Below are positions 1 to 7,237 of a DNA stretch of 35,080 nucleotides, piece after piece. Origin of the DNA: Candidatus Neomicrothrix sp. (GTDB lineage: Bacteria > Actinomycetota > Acidimicrobiia > Acidimicrobiales > Aldehydirespiratoraceae). The translations under genes and the position numbers were made by a program. Position 1 is the first letter of the stretch. Every line of letters starts with the position of its first letter. The DNA lies in assembly GCA_017852795.1 (NCBI GenBank), contig JAFMKU010000016.1:1-35080 (forward strand), in the 5' to 3' direction. Under the pieces are notes generated by a model that saw nothing but the letters and a program-made list of their open reading frames with translations, was not told the DNA's origin and searched no databases.

Positions 1-1371
1 GGTCCCCGAGATCAGTTCGATGAGGCGTTTACTCATGGGGTCGCCACGGTCCGGGTTGCCCCTGATGACGACGGGTTAGGGGTGGCGTTGGCGGCTTGTC
101 GGCTAGGCGACGCGCTGATCATCGCTGCGGACGCGTCGCGGGCTCGACACCTCGCGGTGGCGTTGCGGCGAGCCGGGGTGGACGTGGCGCTGGCTCCCGA
201 CGATTGGGCCAGAGCAGCCGGTGGAGCGACCGTGGTTGGTTCTCGTTCAGCAGCGTGGATGCCGATGCCAGAACTTGCAGCGGTTGTGGTCATCGACGAA
301 CACGACGAACGCCTCAAAGAAGAACAATCCCCGACGTGGCATGCCCGGGATGTGGCGCGTGAACGGGCCAGACGCCGCGGGGTTCCGCTGGTGATGACCT
401 CCGCCGCGCCGTCGCTCGAAGCGTTGCGCCTTGGCCCACTTCTGCGCCGCGACCGTTCCGCTGAGCGCGGTGACTGGCCAATGGTGGAGGTCATTGATCG
501 GCGCGACGAAAACCCGATGAAGGCCGGCTTGTTCGCTGAAGGGCTCCGTAGCCGAGTCGATGGTGACCGGCGGGTGGTGTTCGTGCTCAACCGGACCGGT
601 CGGGCCCGGCTGCTGGCCTGCTCTGGTTGCGGTGAGCTGGTTCGTAGCGACGACGCAAGCCAGCTCATGATGCTGATCGGCGACGAACTGGTCAGTCCCG
701 ACGGCAACGAACGGCGTCCGGTGGTCTGCGCCGGTTGCGGGTCAACCTCGCTCAAACTGCTCCGGATCGGAGTGGATCGAGCCAAAGAAGAACTCGAAGC
801 GTTCCTGGGTGAACCGGTCGACGAGGTCACCGCAGCAACCGAGGAGCGACCAACTCGACGGGTAGCGATCGGAACCGAAGCGGTACTGCACCGAGTTGAT
901 CAGGCCGATGTGGTCGTCTTTTTGGACATTGACCAGGAGCTGCTCGCGGTTCGCCAACGAACATCGGAACAGGCCATGGCGTTGGTGACTCAAGCCGCCC
1001 GGTTGGTCGGTGGCCGCGACCGGCGCGGCTCGGTGGAGCCGGGACGGATCGTGTTCCAGACCCGTCAACCAGATCACGAAGTGCTCCGGGCCGCGACCCT
1101 TGGCGACCCGTCGCTGGTTGCGGTCGCGGAACGGGACCGGCGCCAGGCCATGCACCTTCCACCGTATGGAGCCCAGGTAGCGGTGAGCGGCGCGGGAGCC
1201 GAAGCGTTCCTCGCGGCGTTCGGTCAACCCGACGGTGTGCAGATTCGAGGACCGGTCGATGGCCTCTGGTTGCTTCGGGCCGCTGAACGGGAGCCGATCC
1301 TTGACGGCCTCGCCGCGACCTCCCGCCCATCGGCCCGGCTTCGGATCGACGTCGATCCTCTGCGAGTATGA
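1..1371 (+). CDS. priA: Probable replication restart protein PriA, 5'-truncated by the window edge
   Basis: The frame is open from base 1, so the 82 start in the ORF track is only an internal GTG and the gene begins outside the window. PriA recognises stalled forks and reloads the replisome. The order of blocks matches PriA: a DEHDE segment where the DEEH box sits, then HARDVARERARRRG and TSAAPSLEAL, a CxxC...CxxC zinc region, the GTEAVL block, and a C-terminal LPPYGAQV segment. Only four cysteines are visible in the zinc region, against eight in classical PriA, and the motif V and VI equivalents (GTEAVLHRVDQA, QAARLVGGRDRRG) have lost the usual helicase residues. This is known for actinobacterial PriA, which is annotated as probably lacking helicase activity. 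The stop overlaps the next gene by 4 nt (ATGA), indicating translational coupling. The family call is firm; retained biochemical activity is unknown. Confidence 0.88.
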   Translation, partial: GPRDQFDEAFTHGVATVRVAPDDDGLGVALAACRLGDALIIAADASRARHLAVALRRAGVDVALAPDDWARAAGGATVVGSRSAAWMPMPELAAVVVIDEHDERLKEEQSPTWHARDVARERARRRGVPLVMTSAAPSLEALRLGPLLRRDRSAERGDWPMVEVIDRRDENPMKAGLFAEGLRSRVDGDRRVVFVLNRTGRARLLACSGCGELVRSDDASQLMMLIGDELVSPDGNERRPVVCAGCGSTSLKLLRIGVDRAKEELEAFLGEPVDEVTAATEERPTRRVAIGTEAVLHRVDQADVVVFLDIDQELLAVRQRTSEQAMALVTQAARLVGGRDRRGSVEPGRIVFQTRQPDHEVLRAATLGDPSLVAVAERDRRQAMHLPPYGAQVAVSGAGAEAFLAAFGQPDGVQIRGPVDGLWLLRAAEREPILDGLAATSRPSARLRIDVDPLRV

Positions 1372-1910
1372 ACCCAATGTCTTCCCGTCTTGTTCTGGTT
1401 GTGTTGCTGGCCCTTGGGATCGTTGGATTCGTTTTGGTGGTCACCGCCGGTGACGATCAACCGGTGCTGGTAGACACGCTGACCTCCGAAGGCTTGGCGA
1501 CTCGTGTTCCCGAAGGTTGGGAAGCGGTAGAAAACCTGCCGTTCGAGTACCGACCGCCGGCCGCAGCCGACCCGTCCGGTTTTCAACGTTGGATGGTGGC
1601 CCGGTCCTGTGGCCCGCAGGGATGCACGGTGAGAAGCCTTGCGCAATGGATGGCGGTCGCCCCTGAACTTCCGACGTTTACCACGGCGCTAGCCCCGGAC
1701 TCGGGCCTTGAGGTGATCGCGAACGACCTCGGTGACGACTATTGGGCCGTAACGGCCCGTACCGACGCCGATGCCACCCTGGTGTTCGTCGCGGTGTTTA
1801 CCGACGGCGCCGACGATTACGTTGAATGCGGAGTGTCGATCGGCGTGACCGGCGATCAGCGACTCGCGGAACGCATCGTTGAGGTGTGTCGATCCACCGA
1901 GCGGATCTAA
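1368..1910 (+). CDS. Membrane-anchored or secreted hypothetical protein
   Basis: I do not recognise this 180-residue protein. A hydrophobic segment at about residues 6-27 (LVLVVLLALGIVGFVLVV) follows a short N-terminus containing one Arg, so it looks like an uncleaved signal anchor or a signal peptide with most of the protein outside the membrane. The rest is acidic and has cysteines in CGPQGC, ECGV and VCRS, which could form disulfides outside the cell. The ATG overlaps the priA stop (ATGA); a second in-frame ATG three codons later (MSSRL) would also give the full hydrophobic segment. It converges with the TrmH-family gene, the two stops overlapping by 4 nt. It is translationally coupled to priA but has no evident functional link to it. 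Confidence 0.7.
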   Translation: MNPMSSRLVLVVLLALGIVGFVLVVTAGDDQPVLVDTLTSEGLATRVPEGWEAVENLPFEYRPPAAADPSGFQRWMVARSCGPQGCTVRSLAQWMAVAPELPTFTTALAPDSGLEVIANDLGDDYWAVTARTDADATLVFVAVFTDGADDYVECGVSIGVTGDQRLAERIVEVCRSTERI

Positions 1911-2431
1911 CCTTCGGCCCATTCGCGACGGCGCACCTCGTACATGGCGATCGCCGCGGCGGTCGCCACGTTGAGGCTCCCGACCTTTCCTAGTTGAGGA
2001 ATGAACGCCACCGAATCGCAGGCTGCGAGGGTGGCGGAGGTGCAGCCCCGATCTTCGTGGCCAACAACGATGGCGATATCGCCGGACATTGGTACCTCAT
2101 GGAGCGCTAGCGCTTCGCTGGTGAGTTCGATGGCGACCACGTGGTAGCCGTCAGCTCGGGCCGCGGCCACGGCGGCGGGTCCCGAGTCATGGATGGTCCA
2201 GGTCAGGTAACGGCTGGTGCCAAGTGCGGTCTTGTTGACCTTGTCGTGGCTGGGATCTATCCCCGCTCCGAGGTACAGATGGTCGACTCGTTCGGCGGCG
2301 GCGGTTCGGATCATCGAACCCAGGTTGAACGGGTTGGCCACCGTGTCGAGTACCAGCGCGAGCCGTCCTTGCGTGCGGCGCCGCCACTCCCGATGAAGTC
2401 GTTTCATCCCGGTTCCGTCGAGTTGGGTCAT
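1907..2431 (-). CDS. TrmH/SpoU-family RNA 2'-O-methyltransferase
   Basis: A 174-residue SPOUT methyltransferase, which transfers a methyl from SAM to a ribose 2'-OH of tRNA or rRNA. The three SpoU motifs are visible: motif 1 NPFNLGSMIRTA (residues 33-44), motif 2 GHEDRGC (124-130) and motif 3 IPQLGKVGSLNVATA (about 144-158), which contribute to the trefoil-knot SAM site. The length matches single-domain TrmH or TrmL-like enzymes with a short basic N-terminal extension (KRLHREWRRRTQGR), which probably contacts RNA. The ATG overlaps the stop of the upstream RsmC-like gene by 4 nt, so the two minus-strand methyltransferases are probably translated together. The exact RNA target cannot be read from the sequence; tRNA Gm18 is the default guess for TrmH relatives. 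Confidence 0.85.
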   Translation of the reverse strand: MTQLDGTGMKRLHREWRRRTQGRLALVLDTVANPFNLGSMIRTAAAERVDHLYLGAGIDPSHDKVNKTALGTSRYLTWTIHDSGPAAVAAARADGYHVVAIELTSEALALHEVPMSGDIAIVVGHEDRGCTSATLAACDSVAFIPQLGKVGSLNVATAAAIAMYEVRRREWAEG

Positions 2432-3036
2432 GGTCGTGCTCCTAATTCAAGAATACGAAAACCCGCCCGGCTCGTGAGCCGTTCCACGGGGTAATGCTGC
2501 CGGTCTAGCCAGGCTGCTAACGAGTCGCTTCCCAGATGTTTCTGAACGACCAGATGAGCCCTCCCGGTGGGGGTGAGCCGGTCAAGCCAGAACACCAGAA
2601 GGTCATGCAGCGCGGTTTTGCCGATCCGGATTGGCGGGTTGGACAGGATCCGATCGAAGCGCACATCGGGGTCGACCTCATCGGGTGCAGCAACGGTGAT
2701 CCGATCGGCGGCACCAATCGACTCGGCGTTGGCCCGCGTCAACGCCCGAGCCCGCTGGTTGGTGTCCACCGCCCAGATATGCGCGTTCGGAGCTCGCAGG
2801 GCGGCGACACAGGCGATCGGCCCCCAGCCGCAGCCCACGTCAAGGATGCGTTGATCGGTCGCGGTAAGCGGAGGGGTTTCGAGCAGCAGCAGTTTGGTTC
2901 CGGCGTCGAGGTGATCGGCTGAAAACACTCCCCGGTCGGCGGTAAGGGTCAGCGCGACGTCGGGCAGCGACACCTCGACCGGGTGAGGTTTGGAAGCCGT
3001 TTCCGGCTCCTCGTCGAAATATTGACCGGCGTTCAC
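2428..3036 (-). CDS. Class I SAM-dependent methyltransferase, RsmC/RlmG-like
   Basis: A 202-residue Rossmann-fold methyltransferase. Motif I is DVGCGWGPI (residues 66-74), the acidic residue after strand 2 is in AVDTN (89-93), and the catalytic-loop signature is SNPPIR (132-137). The NPP tripeptide is typical of enzymes that methylate exocyclic amino groups of guanine or adenine, and the VFSADHLDAGTKLLL lead-in is the RsmC/YbiN-type pattern. It is half the length of E. coli RsmC and lacks that enzyme's N-terminal pseudo-domain, as is common in actinobacteria. The start is GTG at 3034-3036, with TACCGT seven nt upstream (see promoter entry). It is the first gene of a two-gene unit with the TrmH-like gene. 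The family is clear; the 16S G1207 substrate is only inferred. Confidence 0.82.
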   Translation of the reverse strand: MNAGQYFDEEPETASKPHPVEVSLPDVALTLTADRGVFSADHLDAGTKLLLLETPPLTATDQRILDVGCGWGPIACVAALRAPNAHIWAVDTNQRARALTRANAESIGAADRITVAAPDEVDPDVRFDRILSNPPIRIGKTALHDLLVFWLDRLTPTGRAHLVVQKHLGSDSLAAWLDRQHYPVERLTSRAGFRILELGARP

Positions 3037-3043
3037 GTGGCCG

Positions 3044-3049
3044 ACGGTA
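3044..3049 (-). promoter_or_regulatory. -10 element (TACCGT) of the RsmC-like gene, leaderless
   Basis: On the minus strand TACCGT ends 7 nt before the GTG start of the RsmC-like gene, which would place the transcript 5' end at the start codon. No Shine-Dalgarno sequence is seen and the -35 is not recognisable. It sits back-to-back with the def promoter in a 38-bp gap. Confidence 0.5.
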
Positions 3050-3062
3050 GCGGCGGTCTGGC

Positions 3063-3068
3063 TACCCT
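3063..3068 (+). promoter_or_regulatory. -10 element (TACCCT) of def, leaderless
   Basis: TACCCT ends 6 nt before the def ATG at 3075, so transcription would begin at or next to the initiation codon. No Shine-Dalgarno sequence lies between them. This is one of the recurrent TANNNT-start arrangements in the window. Confidence 0.5.
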
Positions 3069-3074
3069 TGTGGT

Positions 3075-3599
3075 ATGGCTTCGTTCGATATTCGTGTGAT
3101 TGGTGATCCGGTTCTGCGGCAGCGGGCCCAAGAGATCGAAGAGATCGATGGTTCGCTGGCCCGACTGGTCGACGACATGCTCAACACCATGTACGAGGCG
3201 CCGGGTATTGGTTTAGCGGCACCACAGGTAGGGGTGAACCGTCGCCTGTTTGTTTGGGACATCGGAGATGGCCCGTCGGCGATGGTCAACCCGGAAATCG
3301 TCGAGTCCGATGGTGAATGGTCGTTTGAAGAAGGTTGCCTGTCTGTGCCGGGGCTTTCCTGGGAGATTCTCCGACCCAAACAGATCCACATTGTGGGGCG
3401 GGACCTCGACGGAAACGAGATCTCTTACGAAGCCGACGAGCTCGAAGCCCGCATGTTTCAACACGAGATGGACCACCTCGACGGCACCTTGTTGATTGAA
3501 CGACTCGACGCTGACACTCGCAAAGCAGCACTCCAAACCATCAGTGACCTACGGATCGGGCAGAAGCACCGGCCATCCGGTGGCCTGAGCCTTCCGTGA
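3075..3599 (+). CDS. def: Peptide deformylase
   Basis: Removes the N-formyl group from the initiator methionine of nascent proteins at the ribosome exit. All three signature motifs of this metalloenzyme are present: GIGLAAPQVG (residues 44-53), EGCLSVPG (86-93, metal ligand Cys88) and QHEMDHLDG (129-137, HExxH with His130, Glu131 and His134). The 174-residue length is typical. The C-terminal tail (RIGQKHRPSGGLSLP) is a short extension without a motif. The TGA stop overlaps the GTG start of fmt in a GTGA quadruplet, so removal and addition of the formyl group are encoded in one coupled operon, as in many bacteria. Very secure. Confidence 0.97.
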   Translation: MASFDIRVIGDPVLRQRAQEIEEIDGSLARLVDDMLNTMYEAPGIGLAAPQVGVNRRLFVWDIGDGPSAMVNPEIVESDGEWSFEEGCLSVPGLSWEILRPKQIHIVGRDLDGNEISYEADELEARMFQHEMDHLDGTLLIERLDADTRKAALQTISDLRIGQKHRPSGGLSLP

Positions 3600-4465
3600 C
3601 CCTTCCCGTCGCAGGCCCGGTTCAACGGGTCGCCTATCTCGGCACTCCCGAAGCGGCCGTGCCCCCGCTGCGGGCGCTGGTGGCCGCCGGCTTCGATGTG
3701 CCGGTCGTGATTTCGCGTCGGGACGCTCGCCGAGGCCGAGGTTCGGCGTTGACCCCGTCACCGGTAAAGGCCGCAGCCTTAGCGTTGGGGTTACCGGTCG
3801 CGGATGACCTTTCGGCGCTGACCGATCTCGACGTCGATCTGGCCGTGGTGGTGGCGTACGGTCAACTCATCCCGGAAACGACGTTGGATACGTTGCCGTT
3901 CGTCAACCTTCATTTTTCGTTGCTTCCTCGGTGGCGGGGAGCAGCGCCGGTAGAACGTGCCATCTTGGCCGGAGATCCAACCACTGGCGTCTGTCTGATG
4001 GCGCTTGAGCCAGTTCTCGACACCGGTCCGGTGTACCGCCGTTACGAGACCCCAATCGACCCGCACGAAACGGCCGATGCGTTACGGAACCGCCTCGTGG
4101 TCGCCGGCGTGGACCTGTTGCTGTCGGCGTTGCGCGACGGTCTAGGTTCACCCGAACCGCAACAAGGCGAGGCCACCTATGCCGCCAAGATCGGCAGCGA
4201 CGAACGCGAGTTGAACTGGGCAGAACCTGCCGAGGCACTCGAACGTCGGGTTCGAGTCGGAGGAGCGTTCACGTTCTGGAACGGTCGCCGTCTCAAAGTG
4301 CATGCGGCCCGCACCGTTGCGGCTGGTGCCGATGGGGTAGTGGTACCCACCGTTGACGGGCAGCTACAACTCCTTGAGCTGCAACCAGAAGGAAAGCCTC
4401 GCATGGCGGCGACCGACTGGGCTCGTGGCGCCCGCTGGTCGCCGGACGAACGGTTCGGGCAGTGA
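3596..4465 (+). CDS. fmt: Methionyl-tRNA formyltransferase
   Basis: Formylates Met-tRNAfMet with 10-formyl-tetrahydrofolate. The start is GTG, overlapping the def stop by 4 nt. The N-terminal Rossmann domain begins AYLGTPEAAVPPL, and the catalytic triad is visible as Asn104 and His106 (FVNLHFSLLPRWRGAAP) and Asp142 (VLDTGP). The C-terminal OB-like tRNA-binding domain is short (about residues 205-289) and holds GAFTFWNGRRLKV. At 289 residues it is slightly below the usual ~310. It is followed by rsmB with another GTGA overlap, the same def-fmt-rsmB order found in many bacteria. Confidence 0.96.
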   Translation: MTLPVAGPVQRVAYLGTPEAAVPPLRALVAAGFDVPVVISRRDARRGRGSALTPSPVKAAALALGLPVADDLSALTDLDVDLAVVVAYGQLIPETTLDTLPFVNLHFSLLPRWRGAAPVERAILAGDPTTGVCLMALEPVLDTGPVYRRYETPIDPHETADALRNRLVVAGVDLLLSALRDGLGSPEPQQGEATYAAKIGSDERELNWAEPAEALERRVRVGGAFTFWNGRRLKVHAARTVAAGADGVVVPTVDGQLQLLELQPEGKPRMAATDWARGARWSPDERFGQ

Positions 4466-5592
4466 GCGACGACGCCCGGCGACTTGCCATCAACGCGGTG
4501 GTACGGATCGAACAAGAAGGGGCGTATGCCAACGTGGTGGTTCCGGCCATGCTTGGTGAATCGGACCTTGATGAACGAGACCGGGGGTTCGTTACTGAAC
4601 TGGTGTACGGCTCAACAAGGATGCGGCGTCGCCTCGATCATGTGGTCGACCGGTTTCTGGTGCAGCCGCCACCACCGACCGCTCGGGCCGCGCTGCGGAT
4701 CGGAGCACACCAGTTGTTGCACCTGGCCACACCGCCGCACGCGGCAGTGTCGGCAACGGTCGCGGCGAGCCCCAAACGATTTCGGGGTTTCATCAACGCG
4801 GTTCTTCGCAAAGTTGCGGGAAGCCTCGATCATGAACTGGGGTTTCCGTCGCTCGGTGTCGAACTGAGTTACCCCGACTGGATCGTTGAGCGGTTCACGG
4901 CCGATCTGGGAGCCGACGCAGCCCGCCAGGCGTTGACGGTGATGAACACTCCGGCGCTGGTGCATCGCCGTGACGACGGCTACGTGCAGGACCCCAGTTC
5001 TCAGGCGGTGGCCAGCGAAGTGCCGGTCAATCCCGGTGATCGGGTGCTCGATGTTTGTGCAGCGCCAGGAGGAAAGGCCACGGCGTTGGCTCAGCGAGGC
5101 GCTCGGGTGATCGCCGGTGATCGCCGCAGAGCACGAGCCGGGTTGATCGTGGAGAACCGCCACACCCTCGAACTGGACGACCTTCACGTCGTTCAGGCCG
5201 ATGCCACCTGCCCGCCGTTCGCTCCCGCAAGTTTCGATGCGGTGCTGGTCGACGCCCCCTGTAGCGGACTGGGGGCGCTGCGCCGTCGCCCCGACGCTCG
5301 TTGGCGGGTCGCTCCGGGCGACGTTGACGAACTCGCAGCATTACAGTCGCAGATCCTTCGGGCGACCGCGGAACTGGTTCGCCCCGGAGGCTGGTTGGTG
5401 TACAGCGTCTGCACGTTGACGATGACCGAATCGAGTGGCGTGGTCGACGACGTTGCTGCCGCCCTACACGAGCAGGGTTTCGCCCCGGTCGCACCGGAAG
5501 GTCAACACTGGCAGCCGTACGGGTCGGCGTCGGTGCTGCTCCCCGGATCCGACAGCGACGGGATGGCGCTGGCCCGGTGGATCAAGCACTGA
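4462..5592 (+). CDS. rsmB: 16S rRNA (cytosine-967-C5) methyltransferase RsmB
   Basis: Methylates C967 of 16S rRNA with SAM. The N-terminal third (about residues 1-125) is the NusB-like RNA-binding domain, ending in the conserved RFRGFINAVLRKV. The catalytic domain has motif I DVCAAPGGKA (197-206) and the two cysteines of RNA m5C methyltransferases: VDAPCSGLGALRRRPDARW (Cys267, motif IV) and YSVCTLT (Cys317, motif VI). The 376-residue length is shorter than the E. coli enzyme (about 430), but no domain is missing. The GTG start overlaps the fmt stop by 4 nt. The following 47-nt gap ends the def-fmt-rsmB unit. Confidence 0.95.
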   Translation: MSDDARRLAINAVVRIEQEGAYANVVVPAMLGESDLDERDRGFVTELVYGSTRMRRRLDHVVDRFLVQPPPPTARAALRIGAHQLLHLATPPHAAVSATVAASPKRFRGFINAVLRKVAGSLDHELGFPSLGVELSYPDWIVERFTADLGADAARQALTVMNTPALVHRRDDGYVQDPSSQAVASEVPVNPGDRVLDVCAAPGGKATALAQRGARVIAGDRRRARAGLIVENRHTLELDDLHVVQADATCPPFAPASFDAVLVDAPCSGLGALRRRPDARWRVAPGDVDELAALQSQILRATAELVRPGGWLVYSVCTLTMTESSGVVDDVAAALHEQGFAPVAPEGQHWQPYGSASVLLPGSDSDGMALARWIKH

Positions 5593-5627
5593 GCGCCATG
5601 GACAGACCAGCCACGGTTCAGATTGGC

Positions 5628-5633
5628 TAGGGT
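5628..5633 (+). promoter_or_regulatory. -10 element (TAGGGT) of the moaB/mogA-like gene, leaderless
   Basis: TAGGGT ends 6 nt before the ATG at 5640, the same hexamer and spacing seen before the DUF1844-like gene on the other strand. No Shine-Dalgarno sequence is visible. The -35 is not recognisable. Confidence 0.5.
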
Positions 5634-5639
5634 GCGGCC

Positions 5640-6137
5640 ATGGTTTCGGTCAAGGTGCTGACGGTTTCCGATGGGGTCGTGGCCGGAACGCGGCAGGACG
5701 CTTCGGGTGCGGGTCTGGTCGCGTACCTTGACCAACTCGGTTGGAACGTGGTGTCGCACACCGTGTGCGAAGACGGTGAACAACCGGTAGCGGTCGCGTT
5801 AGGTGGTTTGGCTGACGGCTTTCACGGCTTGATCGTTACCACCGGCGGCACCGGGTTTGGGCCGCGGGATCGAACGCCGGAAGGAACTCGTCAGGTGATC
5901 GATCGGGAAGCGCCGGGGTTGGCCGAAGCGATGCGGTCCGTGAACCCGCTGGGGCGGCTGAGCCGGGGTGTGGCGGGCACCTGTGGAACTGCGCTGATCG
6001 TGAACACCCCAGGATCCGCGAAAGGTTGCATCGAAACACTGGAGGCAGTTGCCGATGTGCTTGGCCACGCGGTGAACTTGCTGGTCGACAACTATGACCC
6101 GCATCCTTCTGGCGAGGGCCAGGGTGCAGGGTCGTGA
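5640..6137 (+). CDS. MoaB/MogA-family molybdenum cofactor biosynthesis protein
   Basis: A 165-residue MoCF-binding domain protein, which adenylylates molybdopterin before molybdenum insertion (MogA role) or is the related MoaB. The signature TTGGTGFGPRDRTPE occupies residues 67-81; the GGTG loop and the two acidic residues of the D-x-T-P-E end are those that bind molybdopterin. The second conserved block is NTPGSAKG. The start ATG has no SD but a -10 hexamer 6 nt upstream. The GTG of ribD overlaps its stop (GTGA), although molybdopterin and riboflavin synthesis are separate pathways. MogA and MoaB cannot be separated by eye. No other Mo-cofactor gene lies in the window. Confidence 0.88.
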   Translation: MVSVKVLTVSDGVVAGTRQDASGAGLVAYLDQLGWNVVSHTVCEDGEQPVAVALGGLADGFHGLIVTTGGTGFGPRDRTPEGTRQVIDREAPGLAEAMRSVNPLGRLSRGVAGTCGTALIVNTPGSAKGCIETLEAVADVLGHAVNLLVDNYDPHPSGEGQGAGS

Positions 6138-7186
6138 ACGGCCTCGTTGGCGGCGAATCCACCGGGCACGATGAACGTTTCATGCTTCGGGCCTTGGCCA
6201 ATGGGGCGACGGTCCGCTATCTGAGTTCGCCCAATCCTTGGGTGGGGGCGGTGCTGGTCGCCAACGACGGGTCCGTGTTCGACGGTGCAACCGAGGCGCC
6301 GGGGGGACGGCACGCCGAACGGGTTGCGTTGGACGCAGCCGGAGCCGCGGCGGCCGGTTCGACCGTGTACACAACGCTTGAGCCGTGTGCCCACCAGGGA
6401 CGCACCGGGCCTTGCAGCGAAGCGCTGATCGCGGCGGGAGTTGCCCGGGTGGTGGTCGGGATAGAAGATCCTGACCTGCAGGTGGCAGGCCGCGGGATCG
6501 ACCAGCTTCGTGCCGCCGGAATCGACGTGACGCTCGGTGTGGAAGCGTCAGCGGTGCAACAACAGCTCGATCCCTATCTGCATCATCGCCGCAGTGGTCG
6601 ACCGTGGGTGGTGGTGAAACTGGCCGCCACGTTGGATGGACGAACCGCGGCCGCCGACGGTACCTCGCAATGGATTACCGGAACCGAAGCTCGTGTCGAT
6701 GTCCATCGTCTGCGGGCGGAAAGTGACGCCATCGTGGTTGGTGCGGCCACCGTCCGCAGCGATGATCCTTCGCTTACCGTGCGTGACTGGGCGCCGCTGA
6801 CCGATCGGGGACCGGTCCGTGACCCCCGTCGGGTTGTGCTCGGTACGGCTCCGGCGGACGCTCGAGTACATCCCTGCGACTGCTGGGATGGGCCACTCGA
6901 CGAACTGCTTGACCATCTCGGTTCCCTTGGGGTCGTGCAGGTCCTGGTCGAAGGCGGAGCCGGTGTGGCTGGTTCGTTTGTTGACGCTGGGCTAGTGAAC
7001 CAGCTGGTGGTGTATCTGGCTCCGGCGTTGTTCGGCAGCTTCGACGCCCGCGGCATGCTCGACGGGGTCGGGGCCGGGACCATTGCCGAACTCTCACGCG
7101 GCGAGTTCACGGCGGTGGAACGTCTCGGCCAAGATGTGCGTATCGACTACCGACCAATTGACGAAAACAACCCGGGTCGTCGCTAG
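6134..7186 (+). CDS. ribD: Bifunctional riboflavin biosynthesis deaminase/reductase
   Basis: Catalyses the second and third steps of riboflavin synthesis: deamination of the GTP-derived pyrimidine, then NADPH-dependent reduction of the ribosyl chain. The N-terminal cytidine-deaminase-like domain has PNPWVGAVL (33-41), zinc ligand His60 with catalytic Glu62 (HAER), and Cys85/Cys94 in LEPCAHQGRTGPC. The C-terminal reductase domain starts near VVVKLAATLDGRTA (about 155) and includes GTSQWITG and LVEGGAGVAGSF. The 350-residue length is normal for the fused form. GTG start, GTGA overlap with the moaB-like gene. The remaining rib genes are not in this window, so the pathway is split. Confidence 0.96.
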   Translation: MNGLVGGESTGHDERFMLRALANGATVRYLSSPNPWVGAVLVANDGSVFDGATEAPGGRHAERVALDAAGAAAAGSTVYTTLEPCAHQGRTGPCSEALIAAGVARVVVGIEDPDLQVAGRGIDQLRAAGIDVTLGVEASAVQQQLDPYLHHRRSGRPWVVVKLAATLDGRTAAADGTSQWITGTEARVDVHRLRAESDAIVVGAATVRSDDPSLTVRDWAPLTDRGPVRDPRRVVLGTAPADARVHPCDCWDGPLDELLDHLGSLGVVQVLVEGGAGVAGSFVDAGLVNQLVVYLAPALFGSFDARGMLDGVGAGTIAELSRGEFTAVERLGQDVRIDYRPIDENNPGRR

Positions 7187-7196
7187 TCGCGGCCGG

Positions 7197-7202
7197 TAGC
7201 CT
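7197..7202 (+). promoter_or_regulatory. Possible -10 element (TAGCCT) of hisG, leadered
   Basis: TAGCCT would give a transcript starting near 7209, leaving a leader of about 29 nt that contains AAGGA (7227-7231) six nt before the GTG start of hisG. This contrasts with the leaderless arrangements elsewhere. Evidence is spacing and sequence only. Confidence 0.35.
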
Positions 7203-7237
7203 TCAGGCCACCAGCCCTCCCCACTCAAGGAACAACC

